NCBI RefSeq assembly: GCF_019352175.1
Contig: NZ_JACBYI010000001.1
Span: forward strand, 372,001 to 436,000
Direction: 5' to 3'
Length of the DNA stretch: 64,000 bases
DNA from: Paenibacillus sp. S150
GTDB taxonomy: Bacteria > Bacillota > Bacilli > Paenibacillales > Paenibacillaceae
This document shows positions 8,301 to 16,143 of the stretch, one piece after another; position 1 is the first letter of the stretch; each line of letters begins with the position of its first letter. Position numbers and translations under genes: made by a program. Under the pieces are notes generated by a model. The model was not told where the DNA came from. It saw nothing but the letters and a program-made list of their open reading frames with translations, and ran no database searches.

Positions 8301-8441
8301 CGAAAGTGAATTGAACCAATCCAGATCGGACAAGGGATACCCCCCCTTTTCCTTCACCCAGGTGCAAGCTGTTTTTAGCAAGAAATCCCTTCGTGTAGAG
8401 CTTTTTAGATGATTTGTGGATACTTACTTTCGAAATTCAGG
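8292..8441. repeat. Perfect 16-bp inverted repeat spanning 150 bp
   Basis: CCTGAATTTCGAAAGT (8292-8307) and its exact complement ACTTTCGAAATTCAGG (8426-8441) enclose about 118 bp without a gene. The left arm abuts repeat B; the right arm lies just before the sigG terminator. Confidence 0.8.
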
Positions 8442-8465
8442 ATAAATTCTCTTTTAAAAAAAGGA

Positions 8466-8501
8466 TGTCCGGGCAGCCGCCCTTCGGCAGCTTCCGGAAC
8501 A
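8466..8501 (-). terminator. Rho-independent terminator after sigG
   Basis: Minus strand: TGTTCCGGAAGCTGCCG pairs with GGGCGGCTGCCCGGACA, followed shortly by an uninterrupted T-run, about 30 bases beyond the sigG stop. Confidence 0.85.
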
Positions 8502-8528
8502 CCCTTGTCGCAATCCCGCTATTTGTGT

Positions 8529-9311
8529 TTAAGACTTTACATGCTTCTGCATCTGCTGAATGGCCGACTTCTCAAGCCGGGAGACCTGGGCCTGCGAAAT
8601 GCCAATCTCATCCGCAACCTCCATTTGGGTTTTTCCTTCAAAAAACCGCATGGACAGAATACGCTTCTCCCGCTGCCCCAGCCGCTGCATCGCTTCACGG
8701 AGCGCAATTTCCTCGATCCACGTCACATCCTTATTTTTGTCATCGCTGATCTGGTCCATCACGTATATCGGATCTCCGCCGTCATGATAGATCGGCTCAA
8801 ACAGGGAAACCGGGTCCTGAATGGCATCGAGGGCAAACACCACATCTTCTTTGGGAACGCCGAGCGCCTCGGAGATTTCGAAGATCGTCGGCTCCCGTGA
8901 ATTCTGATTCGTCAAGCTGTCCCGCACCTGCAAGGCCTTGTAGGCAATGTCACGCAGGGAGCGCGATACCCGGATCGGGTTATTGTCGCGTAAGTACCTG
9001 CGGATTTCACCGATGATCATCGGCACGGCATAGGTGGAGAACTTCACATTTTGCGATAGGTCAAAATTATCGATGGCTTTCATCAGGCCGATACAGCCAA
9101 CCTGGAACAGATCGTCAACGAACTCTCCCCGATTGTTGAACCTTTGAATAACGCTAAGAACGAGTCTAAGGTTACCGTTAACCAATTTCTCTCTGGCGGA
9201 TCGCTCGCCCTGCTGCTGCAGCGAAGTGAACAGCTCCCGCATTTCCACGTTCGTCAGAACGGGCAGCTTGGCGGTGTCCACACCGCAAATCTCGACTTTA
9301 TTTCGGGTCAT
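8529..9311 (-). CDS. sigG: Sporulation sigma factor SigG
   Basis: Forespore late sigma factor, 260 aa, the usual length. Begins MTRNKVEICGVDTAKLPVLT, the N-terminus that SpoIIAB-type anti-sigma and Gin bind in the family. Region 2 reads LVLSVIQRFNNRGEFVDDLF then YAVPMIIGEIRRYLRDN; region 4 ends with the helix-turn-helix TQMEVADEIGISQAQVSRLE. ATG at 9311 behind GGGAGGT. It lies 79 bp downstream of sigE, and a sigma-F-like promoter fills that gap, matching the known forespore expression of sigG. Confidence 0.97.
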   Translation of the reverse strand: MTRNKVEICGVDTAKLPVLTNVEMRELFTSLQQQGERSAREKLVNGNLRLVLSVIQRFNNRGEFVDDLFQVGCIGLMKAIDNFDLSQNVKFSTYAVPMIIGEIRRYLRDNNPIRVSRSLRDIAYKALQVRDSLTNQNSREPTIFEISEALGVPKEDVVFALDAIQDPVSLFEPIYHDGGDPIYVMDQISDDKNKDVTWIEEIALREAMQRLGQREKRILSMRFFEGKTQMEVADEIGISQAQVSRLEKSAIQQMQKHVKS

Positions 9312-9345
9312 GATGATTTACCTCCCAAGGAGAAACATTACTGTA

Positions 9346-9374
9346 CATTATCTCCCCGGCCCGGCATTTTATTC
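9346..9374 (-). promoter_or_regulatory. Candidate sigma-F promoter of sigG
   Basis: Minus strand: GAATA (9374-9370), 14 bases, GGAGATAATG (9355-9346). The -10 fits the sigma-F pattern GGNNANAWTR at every fixed position; the spacer is a base or two shorter than usual. It lies between sigE and sigG, where sigma-F control of sigG is known in Bacillus. Confidence 0.5.
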
Positions 9375-9390
9375 CTTGGCTTTTTAAAGC

Positions 9391-10110
9391 TTACACCATC
9401 TTGTTGAACTCTTTGCGCAGCCGCTTGATAATTCTTTTTTCCAGGCGCGAAATGTAGGATTGGGAGATTCCCAGCAGATCAGCCACATCCTTTTGCGTTT
9501 TTTCTTCCCCGCCGCGCAGCCCGAAACGCAGCTCCATAATCAGTCTCTCCCGCTCGCTGAGCTTCTCCAGCGCCTTCTGCAGCAGCTTGCGGTCCACCTG
9601 CTCCTCAATGTTCCGGTAGATGGTGTCATTCTCCGTACCCAGCACATCCGACAGCAGCAGCTCGTTGCCATCCCAGTCAATATTCAGCGGTTCGTCAAAG
9701 GAAACCTCGCTCCGCGTTTTGCTGTTGCGGCGCAAATACATCAGAATCTCATTTTCAATGCAGCGCGAGGCGTAGGTGGCCAGCTTGATTTTTTTCTCCG
9801 GATCAAAGGTGTTGACAGCCTTGATCAGGCCAATTGCCCCGATGGACACCAGATCCTCGATATTGATGCCGGTGTTCTCAAATTTGCGGGCAATATAGAC
9901 CACCAGCCGCAGGTTGCGTTCAATCAGCATGGCACGGACCGCCGCATCGCCGCTTGAGAGCCGCTGCAGCAGGAACTCCTCTTCTTCTCTTGTCAGGGGT
10001 GGAGGCAGAGCCTCGCTCCCGCCGATATAATAGATTTCCTGGCTCTTCAGCCCCAGCAGAAACAGCACGCGGTAATATTGCAGCTGCAACGCAATCTTCC
10101 ATTTGAACAT
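9391..10110 (-). CDS. sigE: Sporulation sigma factor SigE precursor
   Basis: Early mother-cell sigma factor, 239 aa. The N-terminal ~28 residues ([20 protein letters not shown] and on) are the hydrophobic pro-sequence removed by SpoIIGA. Region 2 has [20 protein letters not shown] and [16 protein letters not shown]; region 4 has [23 protein letters not shown] at 10110 behind GGAGGAGG. It follows spoIIGA by 122 bp, the gene for its presumed processing protease. Confidence 0.97.
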   Translation of the reverse strand: MFKWKIALQLQYYRVLFLLGLKSQEIYYIGGSEALPPPLTREEEEFLLQRLSSGDAAVRAMLIERNLRLVVYIARKFENTGINIEDLVSIGAIGLIKAVNTFDPEKKIKLATYASRCIENEILMYLRRNSKTRSEVSFDEPLNIDWDGNELLLSDVLGTENDTIYRNIEEQVDRKLLQKALEKLSERERLIMELRFGLRGGEEKTQKDVADLLGISQSYISRLEKRIIKRLRKEFNKMV

Positions 10111-10232
10111 TATTGTTCCTCCTCCAAGAAATGCACAGTAGCCCTAGGATGAATTTTTCTCCTGATGCCATTCCGCCTCTATCTTTCAGCCGCCGGGAGC
10201 ACACACGCAGCAGCTTGCCGGCTGAGCCAAAA

Positions 10233-11189
10233 TCAGGAAGGCACCGCCGCCTCCGCAGCGGATTCTCTTTGGGTCAGGTCAGGATGTATGACCGCCCGGT
10301 ACGCGCCGTCTCCCGACAGTGTCCCGCCATCCAGCCCGATAAGGACCCTTTGGCTGACAAAGGTCTCCTCCCCGAGCTTTATCGTCACCAGATCCGGCTT
10401 CAGTGCGAGCATAAACGATGCTCCGCGGTTGATTCCCCTATAGGGTACAAGCCGCAGCCGGTCCTGCCAGGCAAAAGACTGCCCGTCCGCTTCCAGCAAA
10501 AGCTTGTCGGCGCCCATCCGGGTCAGCCTTCCTTTCCAGGAGGCCGGCAAATGCTCCTCCCACAGCGATGCCTCCATGACCATCACCGGAATCCGGGTCA
10601 ACGGATCGTTCAGACGGTTGCCTGTGTCCAGCAGACCCGGACAAGAGACCAGTACTCCATCAATATCTACACATACTTCACCGATGTACGTCTCCAGCTG
10701 CTCCCTCCTGGCTCTGGAGGCATGGATCAGCTTGAAGAGCAGCAGAACCCCCGGAAGCATCGCAAGCACGAACCAAAAGCCGATTTTCAGCCGGTAGGCT
10801 TGGCCTCCGGAGGAGGTGAACAGAATGCCGTTCCAGATGTCGCCGGAGCTCTGCAGCAAATAGTGAATCCCGACAATGCCGCCCGCTGCCGCAAAATTAA
10901 TGATATAAAATGCCCCTAATGCCCGAAGATAGCTTTGCAGACTCCTGAATCCAAAAGCGATCCACAGCATCAACACCGACAATCCGAACTTGATAAGAAA
11001 GGTGTACAGGAAGGAAAGCTCCGGCACAAACATCATCACCACATAAAGTGCGCCAACCAGCGCGGAGAGAGCGAGCCGCCACCAGGAGACTTTCATTTTG
11101 ACAAGCCAGCCCGTCAGCCATAAAAGAATTCCGTCGATCAGCAGATTGGCAGCGAAAATCAAGTCAATATAAACAACCAGTGCATTCAC
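10233..11189 (-). CDS. spoIIGA: Sigma-E processing peptidase SpoIIGA
   Basis: Membrane aspartic protease that cleaves pro-sigma-E at the sporulation septum once SpoIIR signals. 318 aa: five hydrophobic segments in residues 1-155, then a cytoplasmic protease domain. The catalytic Asp is in LLDTGNRLNDP (about D188), followed by RLVPYRGI and the VLIGLDGGTLSGDGAYRAVI segment. Start GTG at 11189 with a weak ribosome site. The adjacency to sigE is the conserved spoIIG pair. Confidence 0.95.
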   Translation of the reverse strand: MNALVVYIDLIFAANLLIDGILLWLTGWLVKMKVSWWRLALSALVGALYVVMMFVPELSFLYTFLIKFGLSVLMLWIAFGFRSLQSYLRALGAFYIINFAAAGGIVGIHYLLQSSGDIWNGILFTSSGGQAYRLKIGFWFVLAMLPGVLLLFKLIHASRARREQLETYIGEVCVDIDGVLVSCPGLLDTGNRLNDPLTRIPVMVMEASLWEEHLPASWKGRLTRMGADKLLLEADGQSFAWQDRLRLVPYRGINRGASFMLALKPDLVTIKLGEETFVSQRVLIGLDGGTLSGDGAYRAVIHPDLTQRESAAEAAVPS

Positions 11190-11252
11190 CTGCCTGCAAA
11201 CGGATTCTATCCGGAGTCCGAGGATCAGGCTCTCTTTTTGGACGATAAGTTT

Positions 11253-11285
11253 AGTATAGAAAGAGTCGCTTCCAAAGTCTGTCTA
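11253..11285 (-). promoter_or_regulatory. Candidate long-spacer promoter of spoIIGA
   Basis: Minus strand: TAGACA (11285-11280), 21 bases, TATACT (11258-11253), about 65 bp before the spoIIGA start. The unusual spacing recalls the Bacillus spoIIG promoter, whose 22-bp spacing makes it depend on Spo0A. A confident Spo0A box was not found; TTGTCGG near 11313-11319 is a weak match. Confidence 0.4.
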
Positions 11286-11396
11286 AACTTGGGGGGCATT
11301 CCTGATGTTTTTTTGTCGGTTTATAGGTTTATGGCATGCAATACTTTTCAAGCTTGCCCTGTCCGGTTTGGTTTGGATATCCAAGATTCCGAACGC

Positions 11397-11483
11397 TAAA
11401 TAACCCCACAAAGTGGGGCCTTGGCTTCGATGATGACTCAGGTACTTTGCGGGGACCCCAAAACATATAAATTCTTATATTTC
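11397..11483. repeat. Dispersed repeat B (copy 2)
   Basis: AACCCCACAAAGTGGGG, then CCTTGGCTTCGATGATGACT, CAGGTACTTTGCGGGG and CCAAAACATATAAATTCTTA. CCCCACAAAGT and ACTTTGCGGGG form the arms of a hairpin. The last ~20 bases (AACATATAAATTCTTATATT) are also the 3' end of the repeat A copy at 57890-57980. Confidence 0.82.
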
Positions 11484-11485
11484 TA

Positions 11486-11512
11486 AAAAGCCGGCCTCGG
11501 ATAGGCCGGCTT
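11486..11512 (-). terminator. Terminator after the Rpn-type gene
   Basis: Minus strand AAGCCGGCC, loop, GGCCGGCTT followed by TTTT, located 18 bases after the stop codon. The T-run merges with the 3' end of repeat B. Confidence 0.85.
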
Positions 11513-11529
11513 GAAACAGGCAAATGCCC

Positions 11530-12414
11530 TCAATTGATAGATTTCATTTCCTCGTCCGTCAGCCCCGTCGCTGCCTGAATGGATGAGCGGTCCAGTCCCA
11601 TAGCCAGCAGGTTCCTTGCAATCTCCAGCTTGGCTTCTCTCTCCCCCTCCTTTATCCCCTCTTTTTTCCCTTCTTTCAATCCTTCTTTGATTCCCTTAGC
11701 AAAGCCTTCCCTTTCAGCCCCGTCACGCTGCGAGGCTTCGTCATGCAGAAACTTCTGGCGGTCTTCGTATTTACGCCGGGCTTCAGAATCCTGGCTTAAA
11801 AATTCCAGCGTTTCCATCGCCTTTCTCAAGGCCGGTTCGTTCATCCGCAGTACCTCCCAATCCGAATTGTCGCTCCCTTTCAAGAAAAGCAGCCAATTGA
11901 CCAAACCGCCTTCGCCGGGAACAGCAGGCTGATTCAGCTTAGGCAGTTCCAGAAAATGAATTTCGATGTCATCCGTAAGGCGTGCGCCGCTAATATCTTC
12001 CCGCAGATGAAAGACGCTGTGAGTATGTTCATTCGGCAGCACTTTATAATTTAAAATATTGATGGTTACGCATTTTTTGAGTTCTGTGTATCTGCCGCCG
12101 GTCTGCAGCTGTCCGGAGTATCGCTTGCTCCAATAATATAAGGTCCGCTTCTCCATATCATATTTATTAAACAGCTGCATTTCAATATTAATCAGCTTTC
12201 CATCCACAGTCTTCGCCCAAATATCGAAAATCGACTGCTTATCCAGCGGATCATCCTTGTCCGTATAAGGGTTCAGCAGGACCACTTCATCCAGAGGCGA
12301 ATCCCCGGCATCCATAAAAATACGGTTCAAAAAAGCCAGCAGCACATCCTTGTTGTTCTCGCTTGCAAAAATCCGCTTAAACACAAAATCCACCCGGGGG
12401 TCCAGCAATTCCAT
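11530..12414 (-). CDS. Rpn family/PD-(D/E)XK nuclease transposase-type protein
   Basis: 294 aa, recognised as the PD-(D/E)XK nuclease family transposase/Rpn group from MELLDPRVDFVFKRIFASEN (residues 1-20), the core KLINIEMQ (D...EMQ motif, about 77-84) and the repetitive charged tail with GIKEGLKEGKKEGIKEGERE, followed by LAMGLDRSSIQAATGL. Relatives promote RecA-independent recombination and cut DNA in E. coli; the native role is unclear. ATG at 12414 follows GGGAG by eight bases; a longer open frame upstream overlaps the ftsZ terminator and is not coding. The gene splits spoIIGA from ftsZ, with its own terminator, suggesting insertion. Confidence 0.9.
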   Translation of the reverse strand: MELLDPRVDFVFKRIFASENNKDVLLAFLNRIFMDAGDSPLDEVVLLNPYTDKDDPLDKQSIFDIWAKTVDGKLINIEMQLFNKYDMEKRTLYYWSKRYSGQLQTGGRYTELKKCVTINILNYKVLPNEHTHSVFHLREDISGARLTDDIEIHFLELPKLNQPAVPGEGGLVNWLLFLKGSDNSDWEVLRMNEPALRKAMETLEFLSQDSEARRKYEDRQKFLHDEASQRDGAEREGFAKGIKEGLKEGKKEGIKEGEREAKLEIARNLLAMGLDRSSIQAATGLTDEEMKSIN

Positions 12415-12462
12415 AATATTCACTCCCGTTATCCGTATTATAACAGCATAAAAACAAAAAAA

Positions 12463-12503
12463 CACCGTACCCGGCCATAGCATATAGCTATGGGGATACG
12501 GTG
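12463..12503 (-). terminator. Terminator after ftsZ
   Basis: Minus strand: CACCGTATCCCCATAGC pairs with GCTATGGCCGGGTACGGTG, followed by seven T. It ends the ftsA-ftsZ transcript before the Rpn-type gene. Confidence 0.9.
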
Positions 12504-12532
12504 CTTCCGTAAACGTGTATGCGGCCTGCAGA

Positions 12533-13642
12533 CTAATCGTTGTTGCCGCGTGTGCGGTTGCGCAGGAAGGTCGGGATGTCCAACTGGTCAGAAGAGGTCG
12601 TCTGGTTGCCAAAAGGACGAAGGTTGGCCTTGTCGGCCGCAGGCTCACTGCTTGCTGCCGGGCGGCGGTTAGGAGCAATAGGGGATGGCTTATGCTCAAA
12701 GCCGGTGGCGATCACCGTAACTTTAATTTCATCCTTCATGCTCTCCTCAATGATTGCCCCGAAGATCATGTTCACTTCAGGATCGGAAGCGGAGGTAACG
12801 ATCTCAGCCGCTTCGTTGACTTCATACAGGGAGAGGTTGGAGCCGCCCGTGATGTTCATAATTACGCCGCGCGCACCTTCAATGGATGTTTCCAGCAGAG
12901 GGCTCATAATTGCTTTGCGGGCCGCTTCCGAGGCACGGTTCTCGCCGGTGGCAATTCCGATGCCCATCAGGGCGGAGCCGCGTTCAGTCATAATGGTCTT
13001 CACATCGGCAAAGTCAAGGTTGATCAGACCCGGAACAGCGATCAGATCGGAGATGCCCTGCACAGCTTGCCGGAGCACATTATCCGCTTCGCGGAAGGCC
13101 TCCAGCATCGGTGTTTTCTTATCCACAATTTCAAGCAAGCGGTCATTCGGGATGACGATAAGGGTATCTACCTTTTCTTTCAAGGCTTCAATTCCGAGCT
13201 CGGCTTGATTGGAGCGTTTTCTTCCTTCAAAAGTAAACGGACGCGTCACAACTCCGACGGTCAGCGCTCCGCATTCTCTGGCGATTTCAGCAATTACAGG
13301 CGCTGCGCCTGTACCGGTTCCCCCGCCCATGCCTGCGGTTACAAATACCATATCCGCGCCTTTAAGCGTATTGGAAATCAGATCGCGGGATTCTTCGGCC
13401 GCTTTCTTGCCCACCTCCGGATTGGCGCCGGCGCCGAGTCCCCGGGTAAGCTTGTCCCCGATTTGCAGTTTATGCTCCGATTTGGCCATATGCAGCGCTT
13501 GGGCATCTGTATTAACCGTGATGAATTCAACACCCTGAACGCCATTTTCAATCATCCGGTTGACAGCATTGCTTCCGCCGCCGCCTACGCCGATGACTTT
13601 TATTTGCGCCAAGCTCTCCATTTCAAAATCAAATTCCAACAT
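12533..13642 (-). CDS. ftsZ: Cell-division GTPase FtsZ
   Basis: Tubulin homologue that forms the Z-ring. 369 aa. GTP-binding signature GGGTGTG at 106-112, T7-loop region [11 protein letters not shown] about 205, and the C-terminal partner-binding peptide [10 protein letters not shown] near the end. The ATG at 13642 is ten bases downstream of AGGGGGAG; the longer frame upstream is rejected because the family starts MLEFD. Follows ftsA by 63 bp, the usual pair. Confidence 0.98.
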   Translation of the reverse strand: MLEFDFEMESLAQIKVIGVGGGGSNAVNRMIENGVQGVEFITVNTDAQALHMAKSEHKLQIGDKLTRGLGAGANPEVGKKAAEESRDLISNTLKGADMVFVTAGMGGGTGTGAAPVIAEIARECGALTVGVVTRPFTFEGRKRSNQAELGIEALKEKVDTLIVIPNDRLLEIVDKKTPMLEAFREADNVLRQAVQGISDLIAVPGLINLDFADVKTIMTERGSALMGIGIATGENRASEAARKAIMSPLLETSIEGARGVIMNITGGSNLSLYEVNEAAEIVTSASDPEVNMIFGAIIEESMKDEIKVTVIATGFEHKPSPIAPNRRPAASSEPAADKANLRPFGNQTTSSDQLDIPTFLRNRTRGNND

Positions 13643-13705
13643 ATTGTTCCATCTCCCCCTAGAATAGTGCTTGGATGGCCGGTCCAAGTATATCTGGACT
13701 TACAC

Positions 13706-14968
13706 TTATATGAACTCGCTGAACATATTCTTTAGTCGTTCCACCAAACCGGGCTTTTTCGCGGCATCCGGGCTTGGTACGGCGTTCTGCTTGTTTCGGC
13801 TGACCGTCTTCTTGTTGCCGCTGCCGCCGCCGCCGCGTCCGCGGTAGCTGCGGACAACATTGTGCAGGATCCCCACACCGCCGGTGAAGCCGGGATCCCG
13901 GACACCGATATAATCAGGCACCGCTATGCGCACAGAGGCTGCCAGCTCAGTCTGGGCTGCCTTCAATACACCGGGCATGGATACTGTCCCACCCGTTAAT
14001 ATATAACCTCCGGGAAGCTCAGTGTAACCAAGCCGTTTCACTTCCTGACGAATCAGATGAAAAATCTCCTGCACTCTCGGCTCGATAATCGCCGCCAGAT
14101 CTTCCTGGTTGAACTCTTTTTCCACATTGCTGCCGATACGCAAAACCTTGAACACTACGTCAGAAGCGGCATCGTCTATCCAGGCACAGCCATATTTCAG
14201 CTTGACCTTCTCCGCCTGATCGGTAAGCGTACGAAGTCCGTAGGCAATATCATTGGTTACAAATTCTCCGCCGATCGGGATCGTGGAGGTTGCACAAAGG
14301 GAACCCTCTTCATATACGGCTATCGTCGTTGAACCTGCACCGATGTCTACCAGCACAGCGCCCATTGATTTCTCATCTTTGGAAAGCGCCAATCCACCGG
14401 CTCCAAGAGACATCAGCACAAGATCTTTAACTTTCAGCCCTGATTTCTCCACACAGCGAAGCAGATTATGTATTGGCGTCTTGGCTCCGGTAATGATCGT
14501 CGCTTCAACCTCCAGACGAACACCAATCATTCCGCGAGGATCCTGGATACCTTCAAGACCGTCTACAATATATTGTTTGGCGACAACGTCAATCACTTCG
14601 CGTTCAGGAGGCAGTGCGATGACCTCAGCAGCCTTGATTACCCGGTCAATGTCATCCTCGCCGATTTCGCGGTCCTCATTCTGAACGGCAACAACGCCAT
14701 GACTGGACTGCAGGCCGATATGATTGCCGGAGATGCCGACATAGACCTCGGAGATTTGGATGCCAACCATCTGCTCTGCATGTTCTACAGCGCTCTTGAT
14801 AGATTGCACGGTCTGGTCGATATCTACGATCGCACCCTTGCGTATTCCTTCTGAATCAGCAGATCCAACGCCAATAATATTAAAGGTTCCATTGGTAACT
14901 TCCCCAATTATTGCCCGAACTTTGGATGTACCGATGTCCAAACTAACAATGATGTCATTGTTGCTCAA
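13706..14968 (-). CDS. ftsA: Cell-division protein FtsA
   Basis: Actin-like ATPase that anchors FtsZ to the membrane. 420 aa with phosphate-binding VSLDIGTSKVRAIIGE at 8-23, AVLVDIGAGSTTIAVYEEGS around 200, LTGGTVSMPG around 330, and the C-terminal amphipathic membrane helix LVERLKNMFSEFI. Starts at TTG 14968, eleven bases after AGGAGG. The upstream 345-bp gap carries a sigma-H-like promoter. Confidence 0.97.
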   Translation of the reverse strand: MSNNDIIVSLDIGTSKVRAIIGEVTNGTFNIIGVGSADSEGIRKGAIVDIDQTVQSIKSAVEHAEQMVGIQISEVYVGISGNHIGLQSSHGVVAVQNEDREIGEDDIDRVIKAAEVIALPPEREVIDVVAKQYIVDGLEGIQDPRGMIGVRLEVEATIITGAKTPIHNLLRCVEKSGLKVKDLVLMSLGAGGLALSKDEKSMGAVLVDIGAGSTTIAVYEEGSLCATSTIPIGGEFVTNDIAYGLRTLTDQAEKVKLKYGCAWIDDAASDVVFKVLRIGSNVEKEFNQEDLAAIIEPRVQEIFHLIRQEVKRLGYTELPGGYILTGGTVSMPGVLKAAQTELAASVRIAVPDYIGVRDPGFTGGVGILHNVVRSYRGRGGGGSGNKKTVSRNKQNAVPSPDAAKKPGLVERLKNMFSEFI

Positions 14969-15054
14969 GCCCTATGGCACCTCCTGTTATGATCAAAATA
15001 GATGGTGAAGCCAGCAAAACAGCTTGCTCCCGGTCCCGGGAAACTTCTCTGTAC

Positions 15055-15083
15055 ATATTCAACATACCTAATCCTTTCCCTCT
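15055..15083 (-). promoter_or_regulatory. Candidate sigma-H promoter of ftsA-ftsZ
   Basis: Minus strand: AGAGGGAAA (15083-15075; one mismatch to RNAGGAWWW), 11 bases, GTTGAATAT (15063-15055; full match to RNNGAATWW). In Bacillus subtilis one ftsAZ promoter uses sigma-H to allow the polar division of sporulation. Confidence 0.45.
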
Positions 15084-15251
15084 TTTTTCTACAAATTTTT
15101 TGAATGGAATAATATAACAAGCATTCCGCATAAACATAGATGCTTCCTAAAATCTGTAAATCAAGAAGACTTTCAAGTAAAAATAAGTGTAATAAAGAAA
15201 TACCATCCATATTTACGGCTTCAGTTCAAAAAATCCGGAGAAAAAAGAGGG
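15078..15251. repeat. 27-bp inverted repeat pair upstream of ftsA
   Basis: CCCTCTTTTTTCT with TTTTTTGAA at 15078-15104 is matched by its complement at 15225-15251 (24 of 27 positions). The pair encloses about 120 bp of AT-rich sequence without a gene. This is the main content of the 345-bp gap between ftsA and divIB, apart from the candidate promoter. Confidence 0.7.
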
Positions 15252-15313
15252 ATGCAGCTTATTACCCGTAAATCCGATTGTAGCATTTTTTCCGCCCTAT
15301 TAGTAGGGACTAT

Positions 15314-16078
15314 TTACTCTTGTGTGCCCTCTTTGTCCTCATTTGCTCCTTGTGCAGGCTGAAATGGAACATATGAATCGGCTTCCAGCATTTTGATCAG
15401 TCCGGGCTCCTCGGTCTCGATGACCTGATTCAGATATTCCACCTTGTCCTTGAGCAGCGAAATCGCCGTAATGACTTCAAAATGCGAACGTGTGTACAGC
15501 TTAATCCGGTCCGGAAAGGACAAGGTCGGCGAAGGTACAATTTCGGAAATGTCACTGGTCAGCTCATTGGGAATACTGGCAAGCGCCTGGCATAGCTTGG
15601 CCTTGTACGGGTCCCCGGCATCCCAATTGGTCAGAATGGGCTTCTCCACCGCAATTCCGGTCTCGTTCACCGCTACAGCAGCGCCGCTGGACAGAATGGC
15701 TTCGAGTATGCCTCCCTCGTCCAATTCATAGGCGACTGCAGGGTATTCCTTAATGCTTATGGTGACTACACCCGGAAAGCTTTTAACCACTTCCGCCTCC
15801 TGGATGGTCATAAGCTCCTTCAGCGAAGCCTCCACAGATGCCTTGGAGACGGCAAAGAACTGTCCCCCAATGGAAAGCCCGCTCTGAGACATCAGCTCAT
15901 CCTGGGCGGTGTACTTGTTGCCCTGAAACTGGATTTCTGTAATGCGGCTGAGCGACGAACGGAAAAAAATCACAGCCAGCAGCGCAATGAACAGCAGCAG
16001 CAGGATAAATGTGACCTTCCGGCTCATTTTTTTACTTGGCTTGTCCTCTTTAAGCAGAGGTACACGGGTTTTAGGCAT
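15314..16078 (-). CDS. divIB: Cell-division protein DivIB/FtsQ
   Basis: 254-aa bitopic membrane protein of the divisome core, partner of FtsL. A basic cytoplasmic N-terminus is followed by one membrane helix (VTFILLLLFIALLAVIFF, about 22-39), a POTRA domain (ITEIQFQGNKYTAQDELM onward) and the FtsQ/DivIB beta domain. The second ATG (16078) is chosen because GGAG lies eight bases before it; the first ATG (16084) is too close. Separated from murA by a perfect-stem hairpin without a T-run. Confidence 0.94.
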   Translation of the reverse strand: MPKTRVPLLKEDKPSKKMSRKVTFILLLLFIALLAVIFFRSSLSRITEIQFQGNKYTAQDELMSQSGLSIGGQFFAVSKASVEASLKELMTIQEAEVVKSFPGVVTISIKEYPAVAYELDEGGILEAILSSGAAVAVNETGIAVEKPILTNWDAGDPYKAKLCQALASIPNELTSDISEIVPSPTLSFPDRIKLYTRSHFEVITAISLLKDKVEYLNQVIETEEPGLIKMLEADSYVPFQPAQGANEDKEGTQE

Positions 16079-16099
16079 TCTCATATCTCCGTAATAAGG

Positions 16100-16139
16100 C
16101 CCTGTCTCCTTCCCTCGCAGGAAGCCGAAGGAGACAGGG
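16100..16139 (-). other. Intercistronic hairpin murA-divIB
   Basis: CCCTGTCTCCTTC (16100-16112) and GAAGGAGACAGGG (16127-16139) form a perfect 13-bp stem with a 14-base loop. There is no T-run on the minus strand, so it is more likely an RNA-processing or stability element than a terminator. Confidence 0.75.
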
Positions 16140-16143
16140 AGCT

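Larger units (their letters stand above)
7331..8465. other. Gene-free block built of repeats
   Basis: No credible coding frame in about 1.1 kb between the 88-aa ORF and the sigG terminator. The block holds the TTAGTG-type copies, a long hairpin at 7827-7888, one full copy of repeat A (8002-8100), a partial left end of repeat B near 8096-8112, one repeat B copy (8218-8300) and a perfect 16-bp inverted repeat (8292-8441). Confidence 0.75.

Noticed and set aside
11415..12699. Long N-terminal extension of the Rpn-type frame to 12699
   Set aside because: It would cover the ftsZ 3' end and terminator; the ATG at 12414 has a proper ribosome site and the family N-terminus.
12515..13735. 406-codon plus frame
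   Set aside because: Shadow of ftsZ.
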